A stretch of 64,000 nt of DNA from the NCBI GenBank assembly GCA_963837265.1, contig CAWIMQ010000008.1, positions 1 through 64,000 on the forward strand, read 5' to 3'. The position numbers and the translations under genes are program-made. The DNA is from DATBLE01 sp963837265 (lineage in GTDB: Bacteria; Actinomycetota; Thermoleophilia; Gaiellales; Gaiellaceae). The notes beneath the pieces were generated by a model that saw nothing but the letters and a program-made list of their open reading frames with translations, was not told where the DNA came from and did not search any database. Position 1 is the first letter of the stretch, and every line of letters starts with the position of its first letter. Of the stretch, positions 50,858-59,766 are shown piece after piece.

Positions 50858-51516
50858 CCTGCCCCCGGCTCGGTCAGCACGTAGCGCGGGCTCGACGGCT
50901 CGGGCTCGATCTTGCGTCGCAGGTTCGAGACGTAGACGTGCAGGTAGTGGGCCTCGACCTGGTACGACGGCCCCCACACCTCACGGAGCAGCATCCGGTG
51001 CGTGAGCAGCTTGCCGCGGTTCTGCGCGAGGACCCGGAGGAGATCGAACTCGTGCGGGCTCAGCTTCACCCGCTCGCCGCCGCGCGTGACGGCCCGGTTG
51101 GCGACGTCGATGCTCAGCTCCCCGACCTCGATCAGGGGCTCCAGCGAGGGGCCGGAGCGTCGCAGGACGGCCCGTAACCGAGCGAGCAGCTCGTCCACGC
51201 TGAAGGGCTTCGTCACGTAGTCGTCGGCGCCAGCGTCGAGCGCCGCGACCTTCTCGCCCTCCTCACCGACCGCGGAGAGAACGATCACGGGCGCCTCGCT
51301 CCAGGTCCGAAGCTTCCGGCAGACGTCGGTCCCGCTCCCGTCCGGAAGCACGAGGTCGAGGATCACCGCCTCCGGAGGGTGCGCGGCGGCGGCGGACAGT
51401 GCCGACTGGGCCGTGGCGGCGGTCTCGACGTCGTACCCGGCCGCCCGTAGCGTCGTCCCGAGCGCGCGCAGGATCTGCCTCTCGTCGTCGACGACCAGCA
51501 CCCTCTGCCCGCTCAC
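50830..51516 (-). CDS. kdpE: KdpE-like OmpR-family response regulator
   Basis: A 228-residue regulator: receiver domain with D10-D11, phosphoacceptor Asp54 (V-I-L-D-L-V-L-P-D-G) and Lys in Y-V-T-K-P-F, then a winged-helix OmpR output domain (L-S-P-H-E-F-D-L-L...E-A-H-Y-L-H-V-Y-V-S-N-L-R-R-K). It should activate the kdp operon. GTG 51516 overlaps the kinase stop (GTGA). It lies between the kinase and the kdp promoter. Confidence 0.92.
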   Translation of the reverse strand: MSGQRVLVVDDERQILRALGTTLRAAGYDVETAATAQSALSAAAAHPPEAVILDLVLPDGSGTDVCRKLRTWSEAPVIVLSAVGEEGEKVAALDAGADDYVTKPFSVDELLARLRAVLRRSGPSLEPLIEVGELSIDVANRAVTRGGERVKLSPHEFDLLRVLAQNRGKLLTHRMLLREVWGPSYQVEAHYLHVYVSNLRRKIEPEPSSPRYVLTEPGAGYRLSDLPA

Positions 51517-52895
51517 CCGACGAGCCCCGCGGGCACGGAGACGACCGGGAGCGCAAGCGCGAACGTCGCGCCCTGGCCGGCGCGTGACTCGGCCCAGACG
51601 CGGCCGCCGTTCGCCTCGACGAAGCCGCGAGCGATCGCGAGACCCAGACCCGCGCCCGAGCGCGGATCCCCGGCGCGGCGGTAGAAAGGCTCGAACACGC
51701 GCTCGAGCTCGTCGGGTGCCAGGCCTGGGCCCTGGTCGACCACGCGCACGATCGCCTCCTTGCGGGTCGCCGTGATCCGTACGTGCACCGGCACGCCCGC
51801 CGGCGAGTACCTGAGCGCGTTCTCGATCAGGTTCGCGAGCGCGCGCTGGATCTGGGCACCGTCCGCGTCGACCACCGGCGTCTCGCCGGCGATCTCGACC
51901 TGCCCCCTCGCCCCCAGGGCGTCCACCGCCTCCCGGACGAGGTCGGGGAGCTCCCACGCCTCCGGCTGGGGCGAGGCGGCACCGGCCTCCAGCCGGGACA
52001 GGTCGAGCAGATCGCCGACGAGGCGGGCGAGGCGGTTCGATTCCAGCTCGATCGTCTCGAGCAACTCCTCCCGGTCGCGGGCGGTGAGGTTCAGGGTGGG
52101 ATTGCGGAGAGCGCCGACGGCGGTTCCGATACCGGTCAACGGGGAACGCAGGTCGTGCGAGACCGCCCGCAGGAGCGCCGTCTTGACGAGATCGCTGCGG
52201 CGAAGCGTCTCCGCCTCCAGCGCTTCGCGCTCGAGCCGCTCGCGGTCGACGGCGACGGCGAGGAGCGCCGCGAGCGCGGGCAGGAAGCGCCGGCGGGCCT
52301 CCAGGGCAGGCTCCGACCCGATCGGCGTGTAGATCGTCCCCACCTGCCGGCCGGCAACCTCGAGCGCGTGCGGGAGGTCACGGCCGGAGCGGCGACGCGG
52401 CGGCCCGAGCTCGATCTCGGCGTGGGCGACTCCGAGCACCCCGGCCGCGCTGCCGGCGAGCTCGCCGACCCCGTCCTCCAGGCGCCGCCCACCGAGCAGG
52501 TCGGCCGCGAGCCGCGCGAGAAGGCCGGACTCCCGCTCCCGCTGCTCCGCCGCGGCCGCCCGCCGTCTCGCCCGGGCGGCGAGCTCGCTGACGACGACCG
52601 CGGTCGTCAGGTAGACGGCGAGCGCGAACCAGTTCTCGCCCTTCGCGAGCCGGAACGTGTGCAGGGGCGGCAGGAACAGGAAGTTGAACGTGAGCATGCT
52701 CGCGACCGAGACCGGCAGGGCGAAGCGCAGGCCCCAGAGCACCGCGATCGGCAGCACCGCGAACACGTAGAGGACGCCCAGGCTGAGCACCGGGACGTAG
52801 GGCCTGACGGCGTAGATCACTCCGGTGACGAGCGCGACCGTGGCGACGCTGCCCCCCGTCCCGAGGGCGAGATCCCGGACGCGCGCGCCGCGCAT
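51513..52895 (-). CDS. KdpD C-terminal half: membrane histidine kinase (DUF4118-GAF-HisKA-HATPase)
   Basis: A 460-residue kinase equal to the C-terminal half of classical KdpD: four closely spaced transmembrane helices (about residues 12-105, DUF4118), a GAF-like domain, the phosphorylated His247 in S-H-D-L-R-S-P-L-T-G, and an ATPase with N-L-I-E-N-A-L-R-Y, D-Q-G-P-G-L and G-A-G-L-G-L-A-I. It lacks the N-terminal KdpD/Usp part, which is encoded apart at 44599. ATG 52895 overlaps a possible ATG of the divergent NDH-2 gene. Confidence 0.9.
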   Translation of the reverse strand: MRGARVRDLALGTGGSVATVALVTGVIYAVRPYVPVLSLGVLYVFAVLPIAVLWGLRFALPVSVASMLTFNFLFLPPLHTFRLAKGENWFALAVYLTTAVVVSELAARARRRAAAAEQRERESGLLARLAADLLGGRRLEDGVGELAGSAAGVLGVAHAEIELGPPRRRSGRDLPHALEVAGRQVGTIYTPIGSEPALEARRRFLPALAALLAVAVDRERLEREALEAETLRRSDLVKTALLRAVSHDLRSPLTGIGTAVGALRNPTLNLTARDREELLETIELESNRLARLVGDLLDLSRLEAGAASPQPEAWELPDLVREAVDALGARGQVEIAGETPVVDADGAQIQRALANLIENALRYSPAGVPVHVRITATRKEAIVRVVDQGPGLAPDELERVFEPFYRRAGDPRSGAGLGLAIARGFVEANGGRVWAESRAGQGATFALALPVVSVPAGLVG

Positions 52896-52914
52896 GTCTG
52901 CAACGGTACTGGGC

Positions 52915-54168
52915 GTGGACAGGCAGGCGCGCGGCGGGACGCTGATCGCCGGCGGCGGGTACGCAGGCTCGATGGTCGCACGCCTGCTCGGCCGGCGCGG
53001 AGCGACGATCGTCTCCCCCGAGAACTTCATGCTCTTCACGCCGCTCCTACCCGAGGCCGCCTCCGGGATGCTGGAGCCGCGGCACGTGGTCGTGCCGCTG
53101 CGGATGATGTGCCCGCACGCCGACCTCGTCGTCGGCCGGGTGACCGGGCTCGACCCGTCCAGGCGCATAGCCTCGGTCGAGGGCCTCGACGGGCCGGTCG
53201 AGGTCGGCTACGACCGCCTCGTGCTCGCCCTCGGCTCGATCTCACGCGTGCTGCCGGTGCCGGGCCTGGCCGAGCACGGCCACGGCTTCCGCGACCTCGC
53301 CGACGCGATCGCGCTCCGCAACCACGTCCTCCGGCAGCTGGAGGCAGCCGACGCCGCGCTCTCGCCCGAGGCGGCGGCCCGTCATCTCGCCTTCGTCTTC
53401 ATCGGCGCCGGCTACGCGGGCGTCGAGGCGCTGGCGGAGCTGTCGGACCTCGTCCGCGACGCGCTCCGGCACTACCCCGGGCTGCGCGACGCCCCGCAGC
53501 GCTGGGTGCTCGTCGACGCCGCCGACAGGATCCTTCCGGAGATCCCCACCCGGCTGGGCGAGTACGCGGCCGCCCAGCTCGAGCGTCGCGGCGTCGAGAT
53601 CCACGTCTCGACGCGGCTCGACTCGGCGGACGCCCGGGGCGTCGAGCTCTCGGACGGAGCCCGCATCGAGACCAGCACGCTCGTCTGGACCGCGGGCGTG
53701 CGGCCGACCCCCGCCCTCGCCTCCCTCGGGTTGCCGCTGGACGACCGCGGCCGGGTGCCGGTCGACGAGCGGCTCAGGGTCACGGGCCTCGATGCGATCT
53801 GGGCGCTCGGCGACTGCGCCGCCGTGCCCAACCTCGCCACCCCGGGCCGCCCGGACCCGCCGACCTCGCAGCACGCGCTGCGGCAGGCGCGACGGCTGGC
53901 GCGGAACCTCGCCGGCGAGGCGAAGCCGTACCGCTACCGGATGCTCGGGCAGGTGGCGACGCTCGGCCGGTACAAGGGGATCGCCGACGTGATGGGCCTG
54001 CGGCTCCGCGGCTTCCCCGGCTGGTTCTTCACGCGGACGTACCACCTGTACCAGCTCCCGCTCGCCTCGCGGAAGCTCCGGGTCGTCGTCGACTGGACGG
54101 TCGCGCTGCTCTTCCGCCGGGACATCTCGGAGCTGGGCGCGCTCGGCCACCCGCGGCGGCTGGCATAG
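52915..54168 (+). CDS. Type II NADH dehydrogenase-like NAD(P)/FAD oxidoreductase
   Basis: A 417-residue flavoprotein: A-G-G-G-Y-A-G (FAD binding), second G-A-G-Y-A-G-V-E (NAD binding), T-A-G-V-R-P-T and A-L-G-D-C-A-A (FAD contact), and a C-terminal amphipathic end (F-F-T-R-T-Y-H-L-Y-Q-L-P) for membrane contact. It transfers electrons from NADH to quinone without pumping. GTG 52915 is chosen; ATG 52894 in frame is the alternative. A cluster of palindromes begins 1 bp after its stop. Confidence 0.85.
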   Translation: MDRQARGGTLIAGGGYAGSMVARLLGRRGATIVSPENFMLFTPLLPEAASGMLEPRHVVVPLRMMCPHADLVVGRVTGLDPSRRIASVEGLDGPVEVGYDRLVLALGSISRVLPVPGLAEHGHGFRDLADAIALRNHVLRQLEAADAALSPEAAARHLAFVFIGAGYAGVEALAELSDLVRDALRHYPGLRDAPQRWVLVDAADRILPEIPTRLGEYAAAQLERRGVEIHVSTRLDSADARGVELSDGARIETSTLVWTAGVRPTPALASLGLPLDDRGRVPVDERLRVTGLDAIWALGDCAAVPNLATPGRPDPPTSQHALRQARRLARNLAGEAKPYRYRMLGQVATLGRYKGIADVMGLRLRGFPGWFFTRTYHLYQLPLASRKLRVVVDWTVALLFRRDISELGALGHPRRLA

Positions 54169-54635
54169 CGTGGGGGAAACCATGTTTCCCCCACGGGCCC
54201 CCTTCTTGTTCGCGCTTGTGGCGGATCGCCCGTCCGCTCCGGCGAGAACGCGGTCTCCCACGTGGGGAAACCCATGGTTCCCCCACGAGCCCCCTCCTTC
54301 CGCGGCAGGTGGCCGACCGCCCGTGCGCTCCGGCGAGAACGCGGTCTCGCCTCCGCGCGCGGAGGTCTCTGTCTCGGCAGGCGGAAACCCGGTCGGCGTG
54401 CGCGGCCTTGCCGCCGGTCGATCAGATCGGTCGGCGGCCGGAGCCGGGCTTTGCCCGGCGGGAGGCCAAGGGCGCTTCGATGCTCGAGACCGCGGAAGGA
54501 GGGGGCGTACGGGGGAACCAGGGGTTCCTCCGTATAGAGGAGCCGGGCTTTGCCCGGCGGGAGGCCAAGGGCGCTTCGATGCTCGACACCGGGAAGGAGG
54601 GGGCCAACGGGGGAACCACGGGTTCCCCCGTTTTG
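54169..54635. repeat. Gene-free array of four GGGGGAACC palindromic elements (copies 3-6)
   Basis: This 467-bp convergent interval holds no gene. Palindromes at 54169-54195 (12-bp arms, perfect), 54261-54287 (one mismatch), 54508-54534 (one mismatch) and 54606-54632 (perfect, followed by TTTT). The first two are each followed by an ~80-bp similar stretch ending CGGCGAGAACGCGGTCTC; the last two are each preceded by an ~85-bp stretch with the hairpin GCCGGGCTTTGCCCGGC. The two pairs thus face each other in opposite orientation. Chance frames crossing the array are not genes. Confidence 0.85.
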
Positions 54636-55502
54636 CTACTTCGGCCCGTCGGGGATGAACTCCGCCTCCAGGCCCCGGCGCCTGAACCATGCGGCCATCG
54701 CGATCTGCGGGGGCTTCTCCATCCCGTAGTGCGTCGCGTCGATCAGGCTGATGCCGGCGGCGTCGGCCCGTTCGCGGAACGCACGCACGCCCGCCTGGAC
54801 GAAGTCGAGGCGGCAGTTCGTCGCCGCGTTCCCGGTGACGTACGTCTGGCATCCGCGCGCGAGCGAGGCCTCCAGGATCTCCGAGTCGGCCCCGCCGCCC
54901 GCGACCATCGCCACCCGCCCGCACTCGGGCCGCGCGCGGGTCAGGACGTGGACCGGGATCTCCGGGCCGAGGTACGAGCGCAGGGCGTCGGCGAGGCCGT
55001 CCACGCCCATCCGGCTCTCGCCGACGATCGCCGCCCCGCCCGGGATCCCCTCGCAGATCGGGAAGTACTCCTCGAGCTCCTCGAGGCCCGCGCCCGCCGC
55101 GCACAACCGCGAGGGCGAGACCTCCGGGTGCATGTCCAGCGGCGCGTGGGCGTTGTAGAAGCTGATCCCGCGCTCGCGCATGGTCTCGTACGTGGCGGGC
55201 GCGAGCGGCAGGAACCCCGGCTCGTCCGCGAAGTCGAGCGGATGCTCGGAGAAGAGGAACGTCGCCGGAGCGAGCCCCTCGACGATCCGGTCGCTCGGGA
55301 AGACGCACGTCGCTGCTCGCTCGACCTCCTCCGCGCCGCGCACCGACAGGCCGTTCCAGCGCCCCTCCCAGCCGGGCACGGTGTGCTCGCGCCAGTACGG
55401 CTCGGGGTAGACGTGCTCGAAGTTGCGAGACCAGTCGTCGCCGCGGACGTCGGGGACGCGGAAGTAGGCGTCGAGCTCGGAGACGAGCGCCGCGAGCTTC
55501 AC
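54636..55502 (-). CDS. NIF3/DUF34-family dinuclear-metal protein
   Basis: A 288-residue protein with the NIF3 layout: N-terminal E-L-D-A-Y-F, N-G-L-S-V, H-P-L-D-F region, F-Y-N-A-H-A-P-L-D (metal site), a central insert, then V-A-M-V-A-G-G-G-A-D-S-E-I-L and D-A-T-H-Y-G-M-E-K-P (second metal ligands). Probably a metal-dependent hydrolase acting on a nucleotide or cofactor intermediate; function is not settled. GTG 55502 overlaps the ligD stop (GTGA). Confidence 0.85.
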   Translation of the reverse strand: MKLAALVSELDAYFRVPDVRGDDWSRNFEHVYPEPYWREHTVPGWEGRWNGLSVRGAEEVERAATCVFPSDRIVEGLAPATFLFSEHPLDFADEPGFLPLAPATYETMRERGISFYNAHAPLDMHPEVSPSRLCAAGAGLEELEEYFPICEGIPGGAAIVGESRMGVDGLADALRSYLGPEIPVHVLTRARPECGRVAMVAGGGADSEILEASLARGCQTYVTGNAATNCRLDFVQAGVRAFRERADAAGISLIDATHYGMEKPPQIAMAAWFRRRGLEAEFIPDGPK

Positions 55503-57826
55503 CGGAGCGATGCCAGAGCCGGGCCCAGGCGCTGTCGAGTGGTCAGGACGCCTTCGAACAGGTCGCCGTGCTGCTCGATCCGGCGCTGGACGACCTCCAT
55601 CGTGAAGTCCCGGGGGTCGAGGCCCTCGCCGACCTCCTCCCACCGGAGCGGGGTCGAGACCGGAGCTCCCGGGTGAGGCCGAACCGAGTAGACCGACGCG
55701 ATCGTCTTCCCCTCCCCGTTCTGGTTCGCGTCGATCAGGACGCCTCGTCGCTTCGCCTTTGCCCACTCGGTGGTGACCAGACCGCGGTGCGTCCGGGCGA
55801 GCGTCCCGGCGACGATCTCGGCGAGCTCGCGTGTCCGCTCGTACGTGTACCGCCGCTCGACGGGCACGAGCACGTGCATCCCGTCGCTGCCGCTCGTCTT
55901 CGGGAGGCCGGCGAGCCCGAGCGCGTCGAGCACCTCCTTGACGAGCAACGCGACCTGCACGACCTCGGCGAAGCCCGCGCCGGCCGGCGGGTCGAGGTCG
56001 AAGAGCACGAAGTCGGGGCGGCCGGGCCGGTCGACGCGCGAGTACCACGTGTTCAGGTCGACGCAGCCCATGTTCACCATCCAGAGGAGCGCGAGCTCGT
56101 CGTTCACGAGCGGCGCCCGGATCTTCCTGCGCCGCCGCGGCGACTCCCGGGTCGAGACCTCGAACTCGCGGGTGGGGATCCAGTCCGGCATGTGCTTCGG
56201 GGCGTCCTTCTGGAAGAAGTGGCCGGCCTCGATCCCGTTCGGGTAGCGCTTCATCGTGAACGGCCGGTCGCGGAGATGGGGAAGCACCACGGGGGCGACC
56301 GCACGGTAGTAGGCGAGAAGATCGCCCTTGGTGATCCCCTCGCCGGGCCAGAAGACCTTGTCGAGGTTGGACAACCGGAGCACGCGCCTGCCCTTGCGAA
56401 GCTCGGACGGCAGCGGCTCCTCCCGGTGCACCTCGCCGGCCGGCTTGTCGTCGCGCAGCCCCTGGAACGACGGGGCGCGCAGACGGCCGTCGTGGGTCCA
56501 CTCGACGAACTCGACCTCGCAGACGAGCTCGGGCTGGACCCAGACGACGTCGCCCTTCCGCACCTTCGGCATCTTCGGGACGGTCGGGAAGGCCGACCTC
56601 GCCTGCTCGAGCGGCCGCAGCCGCGCGAGCACCTCGTCGATGTCCCGGTCGGTGAAGCCGGTCCCGCAGTTGCCGGCGTACGAGAGCTCGCCGCCCCGCC
56701 ACACGCCCAGGACGAGCGCGCCGAACCGCCCGGAGCGGCGGCCCTGGCCCCTCGTGTACCCCGCGATCACGAACTCCTGACGGCCGCGGCTCTTGATCTT
56801 CAGCCAGTCGCGGCCGCGCCTCCCCGGCCGGTAGGGCGACTCCGCCCGCTTGGCGACGATCCCCTCGAGCCCCTGCCGCCTCGCCGCCTCGAAGAGCTCC
56901 TTCCCGTCCTCGAACGCCTCCGAGAGCCGGACGGTCTCGTTCCGCCGGTCGAGCAACCGCTCCAGGCGCGAACGGCGCTCACGGAGCGGCAGGTCGACGA
57001 GTGGCTCGCCGTCGAGCTCGAGCAGGTCGAACGCCTCGTAGACGACCGGCGTCCCGGCCTTGCCCTGCTGCATCGCCGAGAAGCTCGGCCGCCCCTGCTC
57101 GTCGAGCGCGCACACCTCTCCGTCCAGCACGCAGTCCGGCGTCTTCACCGCCCGCGCGACGGCTCTCGCAACGGCCGCGAAGCGGTCCGTGAGGTCGTTC
57201 CCCTTCCGGCTCACGAGCTTCGCCTCGCCTCCCTCGACGCAGGCGAGCGCGCGGTAGCCGTCCCACTTGACCTCGAACAGCCAGCCGGGGCCGCCGGGAA
57301 CCTCGTCGGCGAGCGCCGCGAGCATCGGCAGGTACCAGCGTGTCCCGCCCTCGTCCGCGCGCGCGCCGCCCTTCCTGACGATGAGCCAGTTCCTCGGGTC
57401 GCCGCCGAGCTTCGCCGGAATCAGCGACCACAGCCCCTCGAGTCGGGCGCCGTGCAGCCTGACGGTGATCCCGCCGTCTGCCTTCTCCTCGACCAGCTCG
57501 TAGGTGCCCCGGTCCCAGATCTCCACGCTGCCGGCTCCGTACTGGCCCTTCGGGATCTCGCCCTCGAACGCCGCGTAGTCGAGCGGGTGATCCTCGACGT
57601 GCACGGCGAGCGAGCGCCGGCCGGGATCGAGCGGCACGCCCCTGGGGACCGCCCAGCTCGCGAGCGCGCCGTCGCGCTCGAGCCGGAAGTCGTAGTGCAG
57701 GCGTCGCGCGTCGTGCCTCTGCACGACGAACACGGGCGACCGGCCCTGCTTCCGCGACCCGAACGGCTCCGGAGTGCGCCCCGGATCGCGCTTCCGCCGG
57801 TAGGTGGTCAGGTCGCCGCGCGCCAT
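55499..57826 (-). CDS. ligD: ATP-dependent DNA ligase LigD (phosphoesterase-ligase-polymerase)
   Basis: Multi-domain NHEJ ligase of 775 residues in the order PE-LIG-POL: phosphoesterase with V-V-Q-R-H-D-A-R-R-L-H-Y-D-F-R-L-E (residues ~35-55), ligase with adenylated Lys in F-E-V-K-W-D-G-Y-R-A and D-G-E-V, polymerase/primase with L-F-D-L-D-P-P metal residues and S-G-S-D-G-M-H-V. It works with Ku in double-strand break repair; no ku gene is in the window. ATG 57826 is preferred over GTG 57838. Confidence 0.95.
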   Translation of the reverse strand: MARGDLTTYRRKRDPGRTPEPFGSRKQGRSPVFVVQRHDARRLHYDFRLERDGALASWAVPRGVPLDPGRRSLAVHVEDHPLDYAAFEGEIPKGQYGAGSVEIWDRGTYELVEEKADGGITVRLHGARLEGLWSLIPAKLGGDPRNWLIVRKGGARADEGGTRWYLPMLAALADEVPGGPGWLFEVKWDGYRALACVEGGEAKLVSRKGNDLTDRFAAVARAVARAVKTPDCVLDGEVCALDEQGRPSFSAMQQGKAGTPVVYEAFDLLELDGEPLVDLPLRERRSRLERLLDRRNETVRLSEAFEDGKELFEAARRQGLEGIVAKRAESPYRPGRRGRDWLKIKSRGRQEFVIAGYTRGQGRRSGRFGALVLGVWRGGELSYAGNCGTGFTDRDIDEVLARLRPLEQARSAFPTVPKMPKVRKGDVVWVQPELVCEVEFVEWTHDGRLRAPSFQGLRDDKPAGEVHREEPLPSELRKGRRVLRLSNLDKVFWPGEGITKGDLLAYYRAVAPVVLPHLRDRPFTMKRYPNGIEAGHFFQKDAPKHMPDWIPTREFEVSTRESPRRRRKIRAPLVNDELALLWMVNMGCVDLNTWYSRVDRPGRPDFVLFDLDPPAGAGFAEVVQVALLVKEVLDALGLAGLPKTSGSDGMHVLVPVERRYTYERTRELAEIVAGTLARTHRGLVTTEWAKAKRRGVLIDANQNGEGKTIASVYSVRPHPGAPVSTPLRWEEVGEGLDPRDFTMEVVQRRIEQHGDLFEGVLTTRQRLGPALASLR

Positions 57827-57955
57827 CGCCCAGAACACTGCTCGTACAGCGTGTCTCTCCTCGGTGAAACTCGTGTTGAGACGGTGAACAAGTCGGAATC
57901 CATACCGGGGAAAAGCCTGTGGAGAGTGTGGAATATCCCAGGAAATCCGGGGTAG

Positions 57956-58888
57956 TTATGCGAAAACGCCCATGCCCCGGTACTTGGCCCGCCGCTGCCG
58001 GACGAGCTCGTCCGCGGGGACGCCCTCGACCTCGTCGAGAGCGTCGCGGAGCGCGTCCTTCAGCAGCCTGGCCGCCTCGTTCCAGTCGTTCTGCGCCCCG
58101 CCGGCGGGCTCCGGCACGATCGCGTCGACGACGCCGAGCTCCAGGCAGTGAGCCGCGTCGGGCCTGAAGGCGGCCGCCGCCTTGCGTGCCTCGCCGGCGT
58201 CGCGCCAGAGGATCGCCGCGCAGCCCTCCGGCGAGATCACGGAGTAGATCGCGTTCTCCTGCATCAGCACCCGGTCGGCCAGCGCGATCGCGATCGCTCC
58301 GCCCGACCCGCCCTCGCCGATCACGCAGGCGACGATCGGCACCTCGATCCGGGCCATCAGGGCCTGCGACTGGGCGATCGCGCCCCCCTGGCCGTGCTGC
58401 TCGGCAGCGACCCCCGGGTAGGCGCCCGGAGTGTCGACGAGGCTGATCACGGGAAACTCGTGGCGGTCGGCGAGCTCCATCGCGCGCATCGCCTTGCGGT
58501 AGCCCTCCGGGTAGGGCATGCCGAACTGGCGCTTGGTCCGCTCCTGGATGTCACGGCCCTTCTGCATCCCGATCAGCACGACCGTGCGCCCGTCGAATCC
58601 GCCGAGACCGGCGACCATCGCGCCGTCGTCCGCGCGGCCACGGTCTCCGTGCAGCTCGATCCAGTCGTCGAGGATCCGCTCGACGTAGTCGAGCGTGTAC
58701 GGCCGGTCGGGGTTGCGGGCGAGCTCGACCGAGCGCCAGATCTCCTCGCCGGTCGGCTCCGCCTCGAGCTGGTCGAGCTGCCGCTGCAGCCGCTCGAGCT
58801 CGCCCGAGAGCTTCGTCCCACCGAGGAGAGGGACCTTCTTCAGCCTGGCCAGCCGCTCGCGGAGGCGGCGCTCCGCCTCACCCGGCAT
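57956..58888 (-). CDS. accA: Acetyl-CoA carboxylase carboxyltransferase subunit alpha
   Basis: A 310-residue carboxyltransferase half: coiled N-terminus, A-R-N-P-D-R-P-Y-T-L-D-Y, crotonase-like core with D-T-P-G-A-Y-P-G and G-E-G-G-S-G-G-A-I-A-I-A-L. It makes malonyl-CoA together with AccD. ATG 58888 lies inside the end of accD, so the two are coupled. The 115 bp between it and ligD hold no gene and are relatively AT-rich. Confidence 0.95.
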   Translation of the reverse strand: MPGEAERRLRERLARLKKVPLLGGTKLSGELERLQRQLDQLEAEPTGEEIWRSVELARNPDRPYTLDYVERILDDWIELHGDRGRADDGAMVAGLGGFDGRTVVLIGMQKGRDIQERTKRQFGMPYPEGYRKAMRAMELADRHEFPVISLVDTPGAYPGVAAEQHGQGGAIAQSQALMARIEVPIVACVIGEGGSGGAIAIALADRVLMQENAIYSVISPEGCAAILWRDAGEARKAAAAFRPDAAHCLELGVVDAIVPEPAGGAQNDWNEAARLLKDALRDALDEVEGVPADELVRQRRAKYRGMGVFA

Positions 58889-59729
58889 TGCGGAAGAGCC
58901 GGAGGGCGCGGCCAAGATACGGCCGGACCTCCCCGCGGGAGACGATCGCGTCGAGATGCCCGAAGCGGAGGTTGGACTCGGCCAGGCCGAAGTCGTCGGG
59001 AAGCTTCTCGCGCGTCGTCTGCTGCACCACGCGCGGTCCGGTGAACGAGATGAGCGCGCCCGGCTCGGCGATGGTCACGTCCCCGAGGCTCGCGAAGCTC
59101 GCGAGCACGCCGGCGGTGGTCGGATGGGTGAAGACGTTGATCAGCGCGCAGCGCGCGTCGTGCAGGTCCTCGACGGCACAGACGGTCTTCGGCAGCTGCA
59201 TCAGGGACAGGATCCCCTCCTGCATCCGGGCGCCGCCGGAGGCGGTCACCGACACGAGCGGGACGCGCCGTTCCGCGGCCTGCTCGCAGGCGCGCGCGAG
59301 CTTCTCGCCCACGACGCTGCCCATCGAGCCGCCCATGAAGCCGAAGTCCATCACCGACAGCTGGCACGGCTCGCCCTCGATCTCGGCCCTGCCGATCACG
59401 ATCGCGTCTCCCTCCCCGGTCTTCAGCTCCGCCTCCGCGAGCCGCTCGGTGTACGGGCGCAGGTCGAAGAAGCCGAGCGGGTCGGCGGAGCGGAGCCGGG
59501 CCTCCTCCTCCGCGAACGAGCCGGGGTCGGCGAGCTGCTCGATCCGGTCGCGGGCGGCGACCGGGAAGTGGTGGCCGCACTGGGGGCAGACGCCGAGGCG
59601 CCCGTCGAGCTCGTCGTCACGGTAGTGGGATCCGCACGAGGGGCAGGTGTTCGGATGCTTTCGGCCGTCGTCCGTGCTCGGGGAGCCGCCCTTGTGCTCG
59701 ATCGAGACGTCGATGCGCGGCTGGGCCAT
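58878..59729 (-). CDS. accD: Acetyl-CoA carboxylase carboxyltransferase subunit beta
   Basis: A 283-residue subunit with the zinc ribbon C29-P-S-C32...C48-P-Q-C51 near the N-terminus, then the crotonase core (S-A-G-G-A-R-M-Q-E-G / A-S-G-G-A-R-M-Q-E-G) and G-P-R-V-V-Q-Q-T. Partner of AccA; the split alpha/beta form is notable because many actinobacteria use fused biotin-dependent carboxylases. Confidence 0.95.
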   Translation of the reverse strand: MAQPRIDVSIEHKGGSPSTDDGRKHPNTCPSCGSHYRDDELDGRLGVCPQCGHHFPVAARDRIEQLADPGSFAEEEARLRSADPLGFFDLRPYTERLAEAELKTGEGDAIVIGRAEIEGEPCQLSVMDFGFMGGSMGSVVGEKLARACEQAAERRVPLVSVTASGGARMQEGILSLMQLPKTVCAVEDLHDARCALINVFTHPTTAGVLASFASLGDVTIAEPGALISFTGPRVVQQTTREKLPDDFGLAESNLRFGHLDAIVSRGEVRPYLGRALRLFRNAG

Positions 59730-59766
59730 GAGCTTGGATCTTAGACCCGGGCGGGAGAGCGCCCGG

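Noticed and set aside
54170..54658. Open frame of about 160 codons across the palindrome array
   Set aside because: It follows the repeats exactly, encoding similar short peptides at each copy, and has no protein-like composition; the repeats simply lack stops.
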